A DNA stretch of 64,000 bases, taken from the NCBI RefSeq assembly GCF_001866075.3, contig NZ_CP063356.1, positions 1,354,164-1,418,163 on the forward strand. The letters run 5' to 3'. The notes beneath the pieces were generated by a model that saw nothing but the letters and a program-made list of their open reading frames with translations, was not told the origin of the DNA and searched no databases. The position numbers and the translations under genes were made by a program. How positions within the stretch are numbered: position 1 is the first letter of the stretch; each line of letters begins with the position of its first letter. This DNA comes from Anaerobacillus isosaccharinicus (GTDB lineage Bacteria > Bacillota > Bacilli > Bacillales > Anaerobacillaceae). Below are positions 36,201 to 44,714 of this stretch, in pieces.

Positions 36201-36316
36201 ATGTTTTTATTGTTAGAACGATCCTGCCAGTTTCCAAGATAATCATATTTAAGTTGAGTCTTTAAGAGTTGTACAACTTTGTCATGAGTGAATCTCTCTA
36301 CTTGACCAACAGACAT
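33287..36316 (-). CDS. hsdR: Type I restriction enzyme, R subunit (HsdR)
   Basis: 1009 residues. The N-terminal nuclease domain shows RPDIVIYINGIAVGILELK (~130-150), the PD-(D/E)xK motif. Two RecA-like motor domains follow: motif I IWHTQGSGKSLTMVWL (~268), motif II VFVDECHRTQ (~375), motif III FIGFTGTP (~400) and motif VI ICRVNRLDGEDK (~645). It is ATP-dependent DNA translocase and endonuclease acting with HsdM and HsdS. The ATG overlaps the hsdS stop by one base. All motifs are intact, so restriction is expected to be active. Confidence 0.95.
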   Translation of the reverse strand: MSVGQVERFTHDKVVQLLKTQLKYDYLGNWQDRSNNKNIEEDILKRYLSDKGYSIDLIQKAIFQLTQAASNQVKSLYDINKEVYSLLRYGVKERVHAGENMETVHLIDWKEPLNNHFSIAEEVTIKGENNKRPDIVIYINGIAVGILELKRSTISVSEGIRQNLDNQDAAFIKPFFSTIQLIMAGNDTEGIRYGTIETKEKYYLTWKEESDNNNLLDRHILQLCEKKRLIEMLHDFIVYDRGVKKLCRPNQYFGVKAAQESVRRREGGIIWHTQGSGKSLTMVWLTKWIRENVQDARVLIITDRDELDKQIEKVFKGVNEEIYRTQSGKDLIDKINTPHPWLFCSLIHKFGNKEEADYDAYIDELKKSLPVGFQAKGDFYVFVDECHRTQSGKLHNAMKELLPNAIFIGFTGTPLLKKDKKKSIEVFGRYIHTYKFDEAVGDNVVLDLRYEARNVDQNITSQRKIDQWFDAKTKGLTPHALAQLKQRWGTMQKVLSSRSRLEKIVSDILLDMETRDRLQNGRGNAMLVAGSIYEACKYYELFQNSGFSKCAIVTSYSPNIRDTKGERTGEESITEKLKKYEIYMKMLNGMNSEEFEENVKKKFVEEPAQMKLLIVVDKLLTGFDAPSATYLYIDKNMRDHGLFQAICRVNRLDGEDKEYGYVIDYKDLFKSLEKSVDDYTTEAFDDYEQGDVEGLLSDRLEKAKERLDIALETIKFLCEPVAPPKDTIDYIRYFCAINIENKDELKENEQKRLALYKSTVTLIRSYANIANEMEEAGYSKDEIQSIKQDVGYYEKVRTEVKLASGDYIDLKQYEPAMRHLIDTYISAEESEVISEFDDLTLVELIVARGKDAVDSLPKGIKENKDAVAETIENNVRRVIIDESPTNPKYYEKMSILLDELIKERKEEAKSYENYLIKIIELTKKVKNPSTSSSYPRSMNSGAKRALYDNLDQNEELALNLDNEIRTTKKDGWRGMKIKEREVYYAIQKYIDNDEVAERIFEIVKNQGEY

Positions 36317-37563
36317 TAAACTAACCTCACTTTCCCATTAAGTAAGTCATGCATTACACCCGCTTCAACTGCTTTATATTTTTCTAACCGTTTCTTCAAA
36401 AATATTATTTCTGAATCCATATCACTTAGAATTTGTGCTATTTTTACTTGTTCTAGTAAAGGTGGAACCTTTATTTTCAGTGGAAGAATATGCTTATTAT
36501 TTATTTGGGGAATTGAGGTAGTGTCTGCAATTCTCCATAATTCTATGAATTTAATAAAGTAGTAAAGAAACTCATTATTAAGTTCTTTATTAGTCGTTAA
36601 AGTCATAAGATTAGTATCCATATACGAGTCTTTAGATAAAATACGAACTTTATTAAGAAGTATAGATGCACCCCTTTTAGGAAAAATGATACTCCCTTTA
36701 GGGATAGCATTATTACATTCAATAAAGTAAGGTGTCTCTACTTGATATTTTCCACTGTTATTTAATTGCTCAACTTTATAATATGGAATTCCATTATTAT
36801 TAAATTTGAATTTCGATGGACTCTCTCCACTTCTAATTGTTACATAATCACCCAAAATTCCGTCTTCCCAATCCTTCGTAAAGCCTTTAAGTCTCTTTTT
36901 TCCTGAAAGAAGTTCTTGCATTATTCCTTGCTTGATATTATTTTTTTTCTCAAGTAATTCTTCAAGTGTTTCTATTAAAGTTTTAATATCACTTAAATGT
37001 TTAGCAATTTCTTTTTGTTCAGGAAGTGTAGGTAAAGGGATTAAGACGTCTGCTAGATTCTTTTTTGAAATACCGTAAACAGAAATTCCAGTTGAAATCC
37101 TTCTTAATGAACTTTTAACAGTATTTATGGAATGTAAATATCCTTTAAAACCATCAGTGACAATATCTTTGTCCCCTCTTAAAAGTATTGTGTGTAAACC
37201 TGCTACTATTCTATCATCTCCAACATTTATGACCTCAACACTTATACCAATATTTTCATAATCTTCAGATGCATCCGCAAGAACTAGATCACCTTCTTCT
37301 ATGAATGGTAAATTTTTCACCTTTTCACTACTAATGTATGGCAGTGTATCTTTCTTACAATCTAAAATGTTTCTCCATTTAGTGTGAATATCCCCATAAT
37401 GTATATATTTTATATCCCCGCTTTGGGACAAATCACTTCTTGAATTACTACCTGTAGATAGGAACGTAAATATCTCTCCAAAACTTCTAACGCTCCAATC
37501 CTTAGGAATTACCCCCACATCAGTTAGCTTATAACCTTCTGGGATAGTCTTGCTATTCACCAT
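36316..37563 (-). CDS. hsdS: Type I restriction-modification specificity subunit (HsdS)
   Basis: 415 residues with the two-fold layout of HsdS: target recognition domain 1 (~15-170), a conserved spacer (PLPTLPEQKEIAKHLSDI, then a coiled-coil), target recognition domain 2 (~225-360) and a matching second spacer (KVPPLLEQVKIAQILSDMDSEI). The repeats PEQKEIAKHLSD and LEQVKIAQILSD are clear. It sets the DNA sequence methylated or cut. It overlaps hsdM by 7 bp. It is full length and not obviously shuffled; no second hsdS is present nearby. Confidence 0.94.
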   Translation of the reverse strand: MVNSKTIPEGYKLTDVGVIPKDWSVRSFGEIFTFLSTGSNSRSDLSQSGDIKYIHYGDIHTKWRNILDCKKDTLPYISSEKVKNLPFIEEGDLVLADASEDYENIGISVEVINVGDDRIVAGLHTILLRGDKDIVTDGFKGYLHSINTVKSSLRRISTGISVYGISKKNLADVLIPLPTLPEQKEIAKHLSDIKTLIETLEELLEKKNNIKQGIMQELLSGKKRLKGFTKDWEDGILGDYVTIRSGESPSKFKFNNNGIPYYKVEQLNNSGKYQVETPYFIECNNAIPKGSIIFPKRGASILLNKVRILSKDSYMDTNLMTLTTNKELNNEFLYYFIKFIELWRIADTTSIPQINNKHILPLKIKVPPLLEQVKIAQILSDMDSEIIFLKKRLEKYKAVEAGVMHDLLNGKVRLV

Positions 37564-39914
37564 GAAAACCCCATCCTTTTTAGATGCTCATCCACTTTTG
37601 ATCCTATTTCTACTATCTTCTTTTCTAATGTTGGTAGTGGGTTTTTATATCTTTCGGACAACTCAATTATCCTTACAGACAAATGCTGTGATATATTTTC
37701 CAATTCAATTTCTATTTCTCTAGTAACAGAAGCCATCCACTTTTGATCTACCACTAAAAATTTTATTTCTTCAATACTAAGTGACTTATATTTAACTGTA
37801 ACTTTTCTATCAAGTTCTTGGCGAGCTTCCTTAATTTTATTACTTAACTCACTATCTTTATTAAAAAGAAGTAAATAACTTTCTAGTAATTGTAATTCTT
37901 CAATGAAGTCGGGTGTTTTCTTAATTGTTTTAATTCTTTTTTGTATATTGCCTTTTAATACTTTGCCTTTATCATTTCTTAACTCTTCAAAAACATCATC
38001 TTCCCCACTTTGTTCTTCTTCCATTTTTTCTTTCAATTGAGTTACTTCATCTATTTCAGATTCTAAAAGATTAATATTTGTTAAATCATCTAAAAAATAT
38101 TGATTAGCAATTAAAGAGGTAGGAATTAACTCAGGTGTTGATTTCCAACCGTCTGCAGCAATCATATACACATCGTCTTGCATAATCTCATACCAATATG
38201 TCATGAGATGCTGATATACCTCATAATGATCTATAAGTTTTAATGAAGAAAAGACATTTAATATATTTTCAGAAACATGATATATAACGTCTTTTGGATT
38301 TACACCTGGTTTTATATTTTTTAAGTATATTGTGCTTTCGGCTTTCCATTTATCCAGAACAATTTTCACTTTTTCTGAATACCTGACAAACTCAGGATGT
38401 TTTAAAATTACGTTTTTCACTTCAGATTGCTCTATTAATAGAGTACTAAATCCATCTCTATTATTTTCTGAAAATAGTATTTCTTTTAAAGATGGGTACA
38501 CATCCCAATAGTTTTGAAGTGCATCTATATCGTCATTTGGTATACCACCCAATAAATGAGCTTCTATATTCTGGATATCTGCAGTTTCTTCACTATCAAT
38601 ATATCTAGAGATATTTAGGTTATACTCATTAACTTCAATTTCTTCAACCGAAACCATTCGTGAATACTTTAGTATATTAGTGCGTTTCGTATAGACATCC
38701 ACTATTTTATGAACGTCCCTGTCCCTTAATCGGTTTTTATTACCATCTTTGGTGAATCCCTTACTTGCATCAATCATAAATATCCCTTTACGATTAACGG
38801 CATTTTCTTTATCTAGAACAATAATACAAGCTGGAATTCCTGTTCCATAAAAAAGGTTAGTTGGTAGACCAATAATTGCTTTTATAAAGCCTTTATTTAT
38901 TAGATTTCTTCGAATTTCTCCCTCTGCATTTCCTCGAAAGAGGACACCATGTGGTAATATTACCGCACCTTTTCCGTTACTCTTTAACGAACGAACAATG
39001 TGTAGAAGAAACGCATAGTCTCCATTTGTTGTAGGTGGTATTCCATACCCACTAAATCTTTCAAATTCATCATGTTGTAGATCTAAGCCACTCGTCCAAT
39101 TTTTTTGAGAAAATGGCGGGTTGGCAACAACAAAATTAAATGTTTTTAATTGTTCTCCTTCTTTAAATAATGGATTTGAAAGAGTATTATCTTTTTTAAT
39201 ATCAGCAGTTGGATGTCCGTGCAAAATCATATTCATTCTTGCTAATGCAGCTGTTGCATTATCATTTTCCTGACCATATATTGTTACACCCGATTCGGCT
39301 TCATCTGCAGCTTTTAACAATAGAGATCCACTACCGCAAGTTGGATCATAGATTGTTTGGTCTTGACTCTTAGCTTTATCAATACCTATTATTTTTGCCA
39401 TAACACGAGAAACTTCCGAAGGAGTATAGAACTGTCCCTTACTCTTTCCTGATTCAGTTGCAAATTTTCTCATTAAAAACTCATAAGCATCACCTAATAT
39501 GTCATCACCATCTGCACGATTTTTACTAAAGTCAAGCCTCTCATCTTCAAAGATAGCGACTAATCCTGATAGACGGTCTTGCATGTCTTTACCTCTGCCT
39601 AGCTTATCTTCATTGTTAAAGTCTGCTACATCTATTACACCCTTTAAATCATTTGCTTCTGCAAGATTAGCAATGATTTTGTTTATTTTGTCCCCTATTT
39701 CTTTATTTCCTTTGAGTGCAACTATATCTTTAAATCCACCATCTTCAGGTATATAAATTAACGAATTCTTCTTACCCTCATATTTATCAGATACATATTT
39801 TACAAATAAAAGAGAGAGAACGTAGTCCTTATACTGAGAAGCATCCATTCCACCTCTTAACTTATTACAGCTCTCCCATAAAAAACTATATAACTCACTT
39901 TTCTTAACTGCCAT
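37557..39914 (-). CDS. hsdM: Type I restriction-modification methyltransferase (HsdM), long form
   Basis: 785 residues. N-terminal HsdM helical domain (~5-150, LWESCNKLRGGMDASQYKDYVLSLLFVKY), then an N6-adenine methyltransferase domain with SAM motif YDPTCGSGSLLL (~188) and catalytic NPPF (VVANPPFSQKNW, ~265). The usual family length is about 500-550. Here an extra C-terminal ~270 residues are rich in coiled coil (EVTQLKEKMEEEQSGEDD, FIEELQLLESYLLL). First gene of the hsdM-hsdS-hsdR operon. Confidence 0.94.
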   Translation of the reverse strand: MAVKKSELYSFLWESCNKLRGGMDASQYKDYVLSLLFVKYVSDKYEGKKNSLIYIPEDGGFKDIVALKGNKEIGDKINKIIANLAEANDLKGVIDVADFNNEDKLGRGKDMQDRLSGLVAIFEDERLDFSKNRADGDDILGDAYEFLMRKFATESGKSKGQFYTPSEVSRVMAKIIGIDKAKSQDQTIYDPTCGSGSLLLKAADEAESGVTIYGQENDNATAALARMNMILHGHPTADIKKDNTLSNPLFKEGEQLKTFNFVVANPPFSQKNWTSGLDLQHDEFERFSGYGIPPTTNGDYAFLLHIVRSLKSNGKGAVILPHGVLFRGNAEGEIRRNLINKGFIKAIIGLPTNLFYGTGIPACIIVLDKENAVNRKGIFMIDASKGFTKDGNKNRLRDRDVHKIVDVYTKRTNILKYSRMVSVEEIEVNEYNLNISRYIDSEETADIQNIEAHLLGGIPNDDIDALQNYWDVYPSLKEILFSENNRDGFSTLLIEQSEVKNVILKHPEFVRYSEKVKIVLDKWKAESTIYLKNIKPGVNPKDVIYHVSENILNVFSSLKLIDHYEVYQHLMTYWYEIMQDDVYMIAADGWKSTPELIPTSLIANQYFLDDLTNINLLESEIDEVTQLKEKMEEEQSGEDDVFEELRNDKGKVLKGNIQKRIKTIKKTPDFIEELQLLESYLLLFNKDSELSNKIKEARQELDRKVTVKYKSLSIEEIKFLVVDQKWMASVTREIEIELENISQHLSVRIIELSERYKNPLPTLEKKIVEIGSKVDEHLKRMGFSW

Positions 39915-39976
39915 ATAACATAATTCCCTTCAAATGTTTTTTTCTACTAACTTTCACAAAATTGGTATTTATTAGA

Positions 39977-40150
39977 TTAAGAGTTACTCTTTCTTCTTTC
40001 ATCAACAGGCTTGTCTGCCTCTTTTGGAATCACCCATACCATACCTACCTTATTGGCACCCTCTATTCTTTTTTCAGCACATAATACTTGAACACGTCTT
40101 TTAGATATTCCCCATTTATCAGCCGCTTCTTTTGCTGAAATATACTCCAT
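39977..40150 (-). CDS. Small excisionase-like helix-turn-helix protein
   Basis: 57 residues, starting MEYISAKEAADKWGISKRR, a MerR/excisionase-type HTH, followed by RIEGANKVGMVWVIPKEADKP, which is the typical wing of this small family. GGAG stands ten bases before the ATG. It lies directly upstream of hsdM in the same direction, 62 bp away, where it may regulate the restriction operon. Identity as a DNA-binding protein is likely; the target is inference. Confidence 0.75.
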   Translation of the reverse strand: MEYISAKEAADKWGISKRRVQVLCAEKRIEGANKVGMVWVIPKEADKPVDERRKSNS

Positions 40151-40373
40151 TTTCAAGCTCCTTTCAAAGCTTAATAGATACTTTCATTATATTCCTAACT
40201 GCGAACAATGCAAAGCGATTTCTAAATACTTACATTTGAGTATTTCACTACGCACATGCAACTTATTAATAAATGCTATAGATAGTGAAAATCCTGTTAT
40301 ATTTTCTCTTTCTACCAGTATTGCAATTACATAAGGGGTACCCTCCCGTTTCATGCCCCACCCCTTTTTATAT

Positions 40374-40420
40374 AAACCGTTGTTTATCCATTTGGATAGA
40401 TAGCGGTTTTTTATTTTACA
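40374..40420 (+). terminator. Strong plus-strand hairpin with T run, leader of the next genes
   Basis: AAACCGTTGTTTATCC and GGATAGATAGCGGTTT pair along all 16 positions when G-U pairs are allowed on the plus strand, with a 4-base loop and TTTTTTATTTT after. No plus-strand gene lies upstream, so it may act as an attenuator or barrier before the gene at 40469. The remaining sequence from 40151 to 40373 shows nothing I can name. Confidence 0.65.
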
Positions 40421-40468
40421 GAGACGACTTGCGTGGTGAGAGGAGCGCATAAGGAAAGGAGAAGAAAG

Positions 40469-40675
40469 ATGAATCCATCATTAGTAACAATTTTAGTGAA
40501 TGCAAAGGAGCTAAACAAGTGGGTTCCAGCAAGGTTACTAGTAAAGTATGACATCCAGAATGTAAATCTATTAGAACTTGAGGAATCTTACTTCATTCTT
40601 ACCAAGAGAAGTAAATCGGATGGCTTACTACTAAAGTTAACTTTAAAAGGCTATCACTACTTTAATCAAAAGTAA
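40469..40675 (+). CDS. Small hypothetical protein
   Basis: 68 residues from the ATG at 40469, chosen for AGGAGAAG just upstream; an in-frame earlier GTG lacks a site. NAKELNKWVPARLLVKYDI and LLKLTLKGYHYFNQK suggest a small folded protein, possibly winged. I do not recognise it. It is 38 bp before the 172-residue gene and likely co-transcribed with it as part of the cassette core. Confidence 0.6.
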   Translation: MNPSLVTILVNAKELNKWVPARLLVKYDIQNVNLLELEESYFILTKRSKSDGLLLKLTLKGYHYFNQK

Positions 40676-40713
40676 TTGGGAACTATTAAAACTTTATTAG
40701 GAGGAAAATATTT

Positions 40714-41232
40714 ATGGAGAAAAATATGACACGTGTAAAGCAATACCATCGTGGAACATCTAATGAGCGAAGTATATCACTTATTGAGGTAAAGGAAATA
40801 CACCAGAATCTATTAAACCAACATGCAGACATTTCGGATGAAATAGCAGATGTAGTGGAACAAAACGATTATGTGAAACTTGCTCATTTACTTGTAACTA
40901 GATCCAAGATTGAAACAGCAATAAATGAGATTGAGTCAGCTTACCAATCAGAGTTTAATATACAAGTTGAAACGAATCATTGTATTAGTAATGCACTTAA
41001 GGATGCTGCTGAGAAGATGGAATCTAAAGGCGGAGACATGTTGTTAAAGGTAACCAGCAATCTAGAAAAATTAAATGACTCAACACACACTATTATAACA
41101 ATTGCAACAGCCCTCTCTAATAAAACTATTAGCAAAGGAAACCAACTAGGTCATGATGCCGGCAGATTACTTATTCATAAAACATCTGAATGCTTATCAA
41201 GATTGGCTACGATCATTCAAAAAAGATCTTAA
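40714..41232 (+). CDS. Hypothetical helical protein of the cassette
   Basis: 172 residues with GGAGGAAAA before the ATG. It is predicted almost wholly helical (SLIEVKEIHQNLLNQHADI, LLVTRSKIETAINEIESAY, DAAEKMESKGGDMLLKV) with no membrane segment. No family recognised. Its stop codon overlaps the first base of the 8-bp target repeat of IS copy B, so the IS landed exactly at its end and separates it from the gene at 43096, with which it was probably in one operon. Confidence 0.65.
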   Translation: MEKNMTRVKQYHRGTSNERSISLIEVKEIHQNLLNQHADISDEIADVVEQNDYVKLAHLLVTRSKIETAINEIESAYQSEFNIQVETNHCISNALKDAAEKMESKGGDMLLKVTSNLEKLNDSTHTIITIATALSNKTISKGNQLGHDAGRLLIHKTSECLSRLATIIQKRS

Positions 41233-41239
41233 TCAATTG

Positions 41240-43066
41240 GGTAGTGTCAAAAGTTCTATGAAAACTAAAGGCTGATGACACTTTCTACCAATTAATCTGG
41301 TGGTAGCTCCCGCCATCGCTCTTGACAAACACGCCAATGGTTTAGCGAGAGGTTTAACAAGGGCGAAGAGGACAAAAGAAGGCATAGCTAAATAAGCCCT
41401 TGGTACTTCCATTTTAAACCATTGGCAAGTTCGGTTTGTCAAGAGTGCGCTCCGCCGATGGCTAGGAAGGGCTCAGCTAAACAAAAGTTAGGCAGTTTGC
41501 TTACTTATCCAATCCTGGGCAAGACCAATAAGAGTTGTCCATCTAGCAGGCATGTTTGGAAGCTTCTCTAACTCAGGAATTGTTACTGGTACTTTTCCTT
41601 CCAAAGCTGAATGTGGTCTTAAAAAGTTAAAGTAAGCAACGAACAAGGTCACAAAAGAAACAGAACCATGTTCTGAACCGAAACCATGAGTGGATCGATA
41701 GTTTCCTTTAAAGGTACGATTTAGCCGCTCGATAATTTGTTTGAGAGGTCGATATTCTTTTGACACCTCGTCTTCGTTCGTTAAGCCAATTACCTGAATG
41801 ACCTCAAACGGGATTTGGTGCTGGGCATAAAAGTGTTGTGCTAATAAGTAAATGGGATTGCCATCGACAACGAAAGTTAGGTTTTCTGGGATTTTCCTAA
41901 GCTTTAACAACACTTCGTCTATCGCTTTAATAGCTGTAGCTGTATCTCGATTAGGTGACACAGGATAAGAGAGAATGACTTTCTTCACGGCATCAAAAAA
42001 GAAAAACAGGTAATGCCAACGGCCATTTACGCGGATGTATGTTTCGTCACCACAAAATTGATCTGAGAGTTCGTAAGGATAGTGATCAATATACGGTTTC
42101 AACCACAATGCCACACTGTTTTCGTAGTTTAAAATGCTTTGATGAGAAATTGAAACACCGTGTACATCTTTCATCAACGCTGCTGTTTTACGGGCTGAAA
42201 GTCCATAATTGACGTGATAAGTCAAAATCAGTCCAAGCGTATGTGGAGACACATAAATTCTTGATAGATCAACTCTCGGTCTCTTTGGTGAATGCTTCGC
42301 TAATGGTTGAAAATCAATGTGAAACTGGCGGTAAATATAGCGAAGTTTAAAGGCTTGAGGATCTTCTTTGAACCGATTTTTCTCTTTTTGAGTCATCGCA
42401 TTACGTTTCTGTTGGTAATAAGAACAAGCGTCGTTTTTACACTTGTACACATGGAAGTCTTTTCTTTCTTTCACTTTTTCGAGTGTTTTTGAACAGTGAG
42501 GGCATTTCAGGATTGCTTCCTTGAGATAACGATTTTTCTCACTGAAAAGGCACGAACACACCTTACATTGATATTGTCCTTTCGCTCCATTGTTCGCATA
42601 TAAATACTCAGCTGGAGCACCACACGTAGGACATTTCATTGATGAAGGAACGGGTGTTGAATTCGACCGTCTTTGTACTGGTTTGAGAGGTTTACCTTTA
42701 GACTCAAGATGCTCGGTTAATAAAACTTGAAAATCTAGTTTTTTTGGAACTTCAATGATCGGTAGATCATCAACTTGAAGCTTGCGATAAGGTTTATTAA
42801 CTGGAGCCTCAGTCGGTTTATCAAACATGCTCTTCCCGATTAAAAGGGTAAGGAGCGTTCGAATTACTTGTTCTTGGTAGTTTATAAAGGTAAGTAAATA
42901 GGTTATAATTTGAGGTAACAACTTGTCACTTTCCTTTCTTTTGGGATGTTGGGTGTGTGGTAACCTCAATTATCTACAAAATTCAGGGGGTGGCAAGTTT
43001 TTTGCTTATAAAGCCCTTTAAACTAGGATTTAATAGCCTATTTCTATATAAAGTTTTGACAATACG
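41240..43066 (-). mobile_element. IS6-like insertion sequence, copy B (1827 bp)
   Basis: Inverted copy of the element at 26960-28786, with the same length and an identical transposase. It is flanked by its own 8-bp direct repeat ATCAATTG at 41232-41239 and 43067-43074, which shows independent insertion. Ends GGTAGTGTCAAAAG and CGTATTGTCAAAAC are as in copy A. It also carries the long hairpin (41303-41465). Confidence 0.94.
41488..42969 (-). CDS. IS6-like DDE transposase with zinc ribbon, copy B
   Basis: 493 residues, identical to the transposase of copy A, with the same zinc ribbons (CPTCGAPAEY, CPHCSKTLE), HTH region and DDE motifs (GDETYIRVNG, VVDGNPIY, IIERLNRTF). The frame is intact. The identity of the two copies says that at least one insertion is recent or that they are kept alike by gene conversion. 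Confidence 0.9.
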   Translation of the reverse strand: MRLPHTQHPKRKESDKLLPQIITYLLTFINYQEQVIRTLLTLLIGKSMFDKPTEAPVNKPYRKLQVDDLPIIEVPKKLDFQVLLTEHLESKGKPLKPVQRRSNSTPVPSSMKCPTCGAPAEYLYANNGAKGQYQCKVCSCLFSEKNRYLKEAILKCPHCSKTLEKVKERKDFHVYKCKNDACSYYQQKRNAMTQKEKNRFKEDPQAFKLRYIYRQFHIDFQPLAKHSPKRPRVDLSRIYVSPHTLGLILTYHVNYGLSARKTAALMKDVHGVSISHQSILNYENSVALWLKPYIDHYPYELSDQFCGDETYIRVNGRWHYLFFFFDAVKKVILSYPVSPNRDTATAIKAIDEVLLKLRKIPENLTFVVDGNPIYLLAQHFYAQHQIPFEVIQVIGLTNEDEVSKEYRPLKQIIERLNRTFKGNYRSTHGFGSEHGSVSFVTLFVAYFNFLRPHSALEGKVPVTIPELEKLPNMPARWTTLIGLAQDWISKQTA

Positions 43067-43095
43067 ATCAATTGAAAGGAGGTGAAAACATTCAT

Positions 43096-43866
43096 ATGAA
43101 ACCAAAGAGTCATTCATCCATTAATAATGTAGTTCCATTTGCTACTAGTGAATACTCTAGCACATCTTCGTTACCAAACGTGGTTGTATCATCATCAGAG
43201 TCCAAACGTCGAATAGAGGAGCTAGAAAAATTTGTTGAAGAGGTAATGATTAAAGGTATCGACTATGGTTTAATAGATGGCTTCTCAAAGCCAACATTGT
43301 TAAAGCCTGGTGCTGAAAAACTTTGTGATGTTTTTGGGTTTTCAAAGTCCGTTGACGTGGTCAACCGCATCGAACAATGGAATACTGGTATTTTTGCTTA
43401 TGAAGTAAAGATGACACTTACACGAAAGGATAATGGCATTATCGAGGCTGAAGGACTTGGATCATGCAATAGCAAAGAAGCTGCCTTCCAACAGCAGAAT
43501 CCATTTACCATCGTCAACACCGTTTTGAAGATGGCAAAGAAACGGGCATTGATTGATGCAGTATTATCAGCAACTCGTTCTAGTGGTATCTTCACACAAG
43601 ACATCGAAGATTTTCCAAAACAACCATCAATTAAAGGAGGTGACGAACTAGCAACAAAGTACCAGCTACAGACAATTTTCCGCATCGTCGCTGAACTCAA
43701 TATGCGTCCCGAAGTTGCAAAAGAGATGATGCAGATGATGTACCAAGTCGATCACAGCACAAAGCTAACGAAAAAGCAGGCATCTAATTTCATTCAAGAT
43801 TTACTTCAGTTAAAGGATGTCTCTAAGGAGATGAAAGAATTGGAGAAACAACAATATAATCAATGA
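43096..43866 (+). CDS. Conserved cassette protein, possibly DNA-recombination related
   Basis: 256 residues from the ATG at 43096, preceded by AAAGGAGGTG; a longer frame from 43072 starts within the IS target repeat. The conserved-looking core is LLKPGAEKLCDVFGF, VKMTLTRKDNGIIEAEGLGSCNSKE and VLKMAKKRALIDAVLSATRSSGIFTQD. I recall this pattern in proteins of phages and integrative elements annotated only as hypothetical. Together with radC immediately downstream it suggests a role in element DNA metabolism, but this is not proven. The IS upstream may have removed its promoter. Confidence 0.7.
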   Translation: MKPKSHSSINNVVPFATSEYSSTSSLPNVVVSSSESKRRIEELEKFVEEVMIKGIDYGLIDGFSKPTLLKPGAEKLCDVFGFSKSVDVVNRIEQWNTGIFAYEVKMTLTRKDNGIIEAEGLGSCNSKEAAFQQQNPFTIVNTVLKMAKKRALIDAVLSATRSSGIFTQDIEDFPKQPSIKGGDELATKYQLQTIFRIVAELNMRPEVAKEMMQMMYQVDHSTKLTKKQASNFIQDLLQLKDVSKEMKELEKQQYNQ

Positions 43867-43907
43867 AGCTCATGGATTGCATCTGCAGTCGATGAGCTTT
43901 TTATTGC
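43866..43907 (+). terminator. Rho-independent terminator
   Basis: AAGCTCAT pairs with ATGAGCTT across an 18-base loop and TTTATT follows, overlapping the stop codon of the preceding gene. Confidence 0.75.
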
Positions 43908-44058
43908 AAAAAAATAGATGAATTCATCCGACAATGAACTCATCTAATAGTGAAATTCTTAGCAACAGTATATCGCATTATAAGCATTTACTCAATTGGA
44001 GGGACGATTATCGTCTCTCCTTTTTTATTTCTATTTAACAAAATTGGAGGAATATATT

Positions 44059-44667
44059 ATGAACAATATATTTGATAAAGTGACTTTTAAACTACTACTG
44101 GCTACAACTATTCGTGAAAAGGAAGATGGCTATGTCGTAAACGAAATCTTTACTCGGTATCCTTCTGTCCAAGAACTACTTGATGTTACAGAGGAAGAAT
44201 TACTACAAATCAATGGAATTGGTAAAGTAAAAGCTAAACAAATCTTATCTGCGTTAAAGCTGGCTCGTATGAATCCATGTCCTGTTGAGAGCCGTTTCAC
44301 CATTCGCTCACCTGAAGATGCTTATAATTACCTTAACGAAATGAAGTACCTTAGCCAAGAGCATTTTGTGGTTCTAGGATTAAATACAAAAAATGAGATC
44401 ATCTTCAAAGAGACTGTCTTTATTGGATCATTGAATGCATCCATCGTACATCCGCGCGAAACGTTCAAACACTTAATCCGTCGTAGCTGCGCAAGTGCTA
44501 TCGTTGCACATAACCATCCATCCGGCCAGCCTGATCCTAGTCGTGAAGATATTGAAGTGACTAAAAGGTTAAGTGAGGCAGGGAAGATTCTTGGAATTGA
44601 TGTCTTAGATCATATCATCGTAGGTGCCCAGTCATATGTATCCTTAAAGGAAAAAGGATATTTATAA
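44059..44667 (+). CDS. radC: RadC-family JAB-domain protein
   Basis: 202 residues from the ATG at 44059, chosen for GGAGGAA upstream; the longer frame from 43996 has no site. An N-terminal helix-hairpin-helix region (LLDVTEEELLQINGIGKVKAKQIL, ~35-58) precedes the JAB metalloprotease-fold domain with the HxHx(10)D motif as VAHNHPSGQPDPSREDI (~155-170). RadC proteins are frequent on mobile elements; a DNA repair role has been questioned and the enzymatic activity is not established. This copy is cassette-borne, not the housekeeping one. Confidence 0.92.
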   Translation: MNNIFDKVTFKLLLATTIREKEDGYVVNEIFTRYPSVQELLDVTEEELLQINGIGKVKAKQILSALKLARMNPCPVESRFTIRSPEDAYNYLNEMKYLSQEHFVVLGLNTKNEIIFKETVFIGSLNASIVHPRETFKHLIRRSCASAIVAHNHPSGQPDPSREDIEVTKRLSEAGKILGIDVLDHIIVGAQSYVSLKEKGYL

Positions 44668-44675
44668 GATACATC

Positions 44676-44714
44676 AGATAGAGACAGTGATTGTTGCTGT
44701 CTCTTATCTTTTTA
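44676..44714 (+). terminator. Terminator after radC
   Basis: GATAGAGACAG pairs with CTGTCTCTTATC across a 9-base loop and TTTTT follows. The following ~220 bp up to 44937 contain no gene I can support. Confidence 0.85.

Noticed and set aside
40187-40450. Minus-strand 87-codon frame
   Set aside because: It covers the leader hairpin of the plus-strand genes, has no ribosome site and reads like random AT-rich sequence.
26960-43066. A composite transposon formed by the two identical ISs around the defence genes
   Set aside because: Each IS has its own, different 8-bp target duplication (CAAATTAT and ATCAATTG), and the att site lies between them. They inserted independently.
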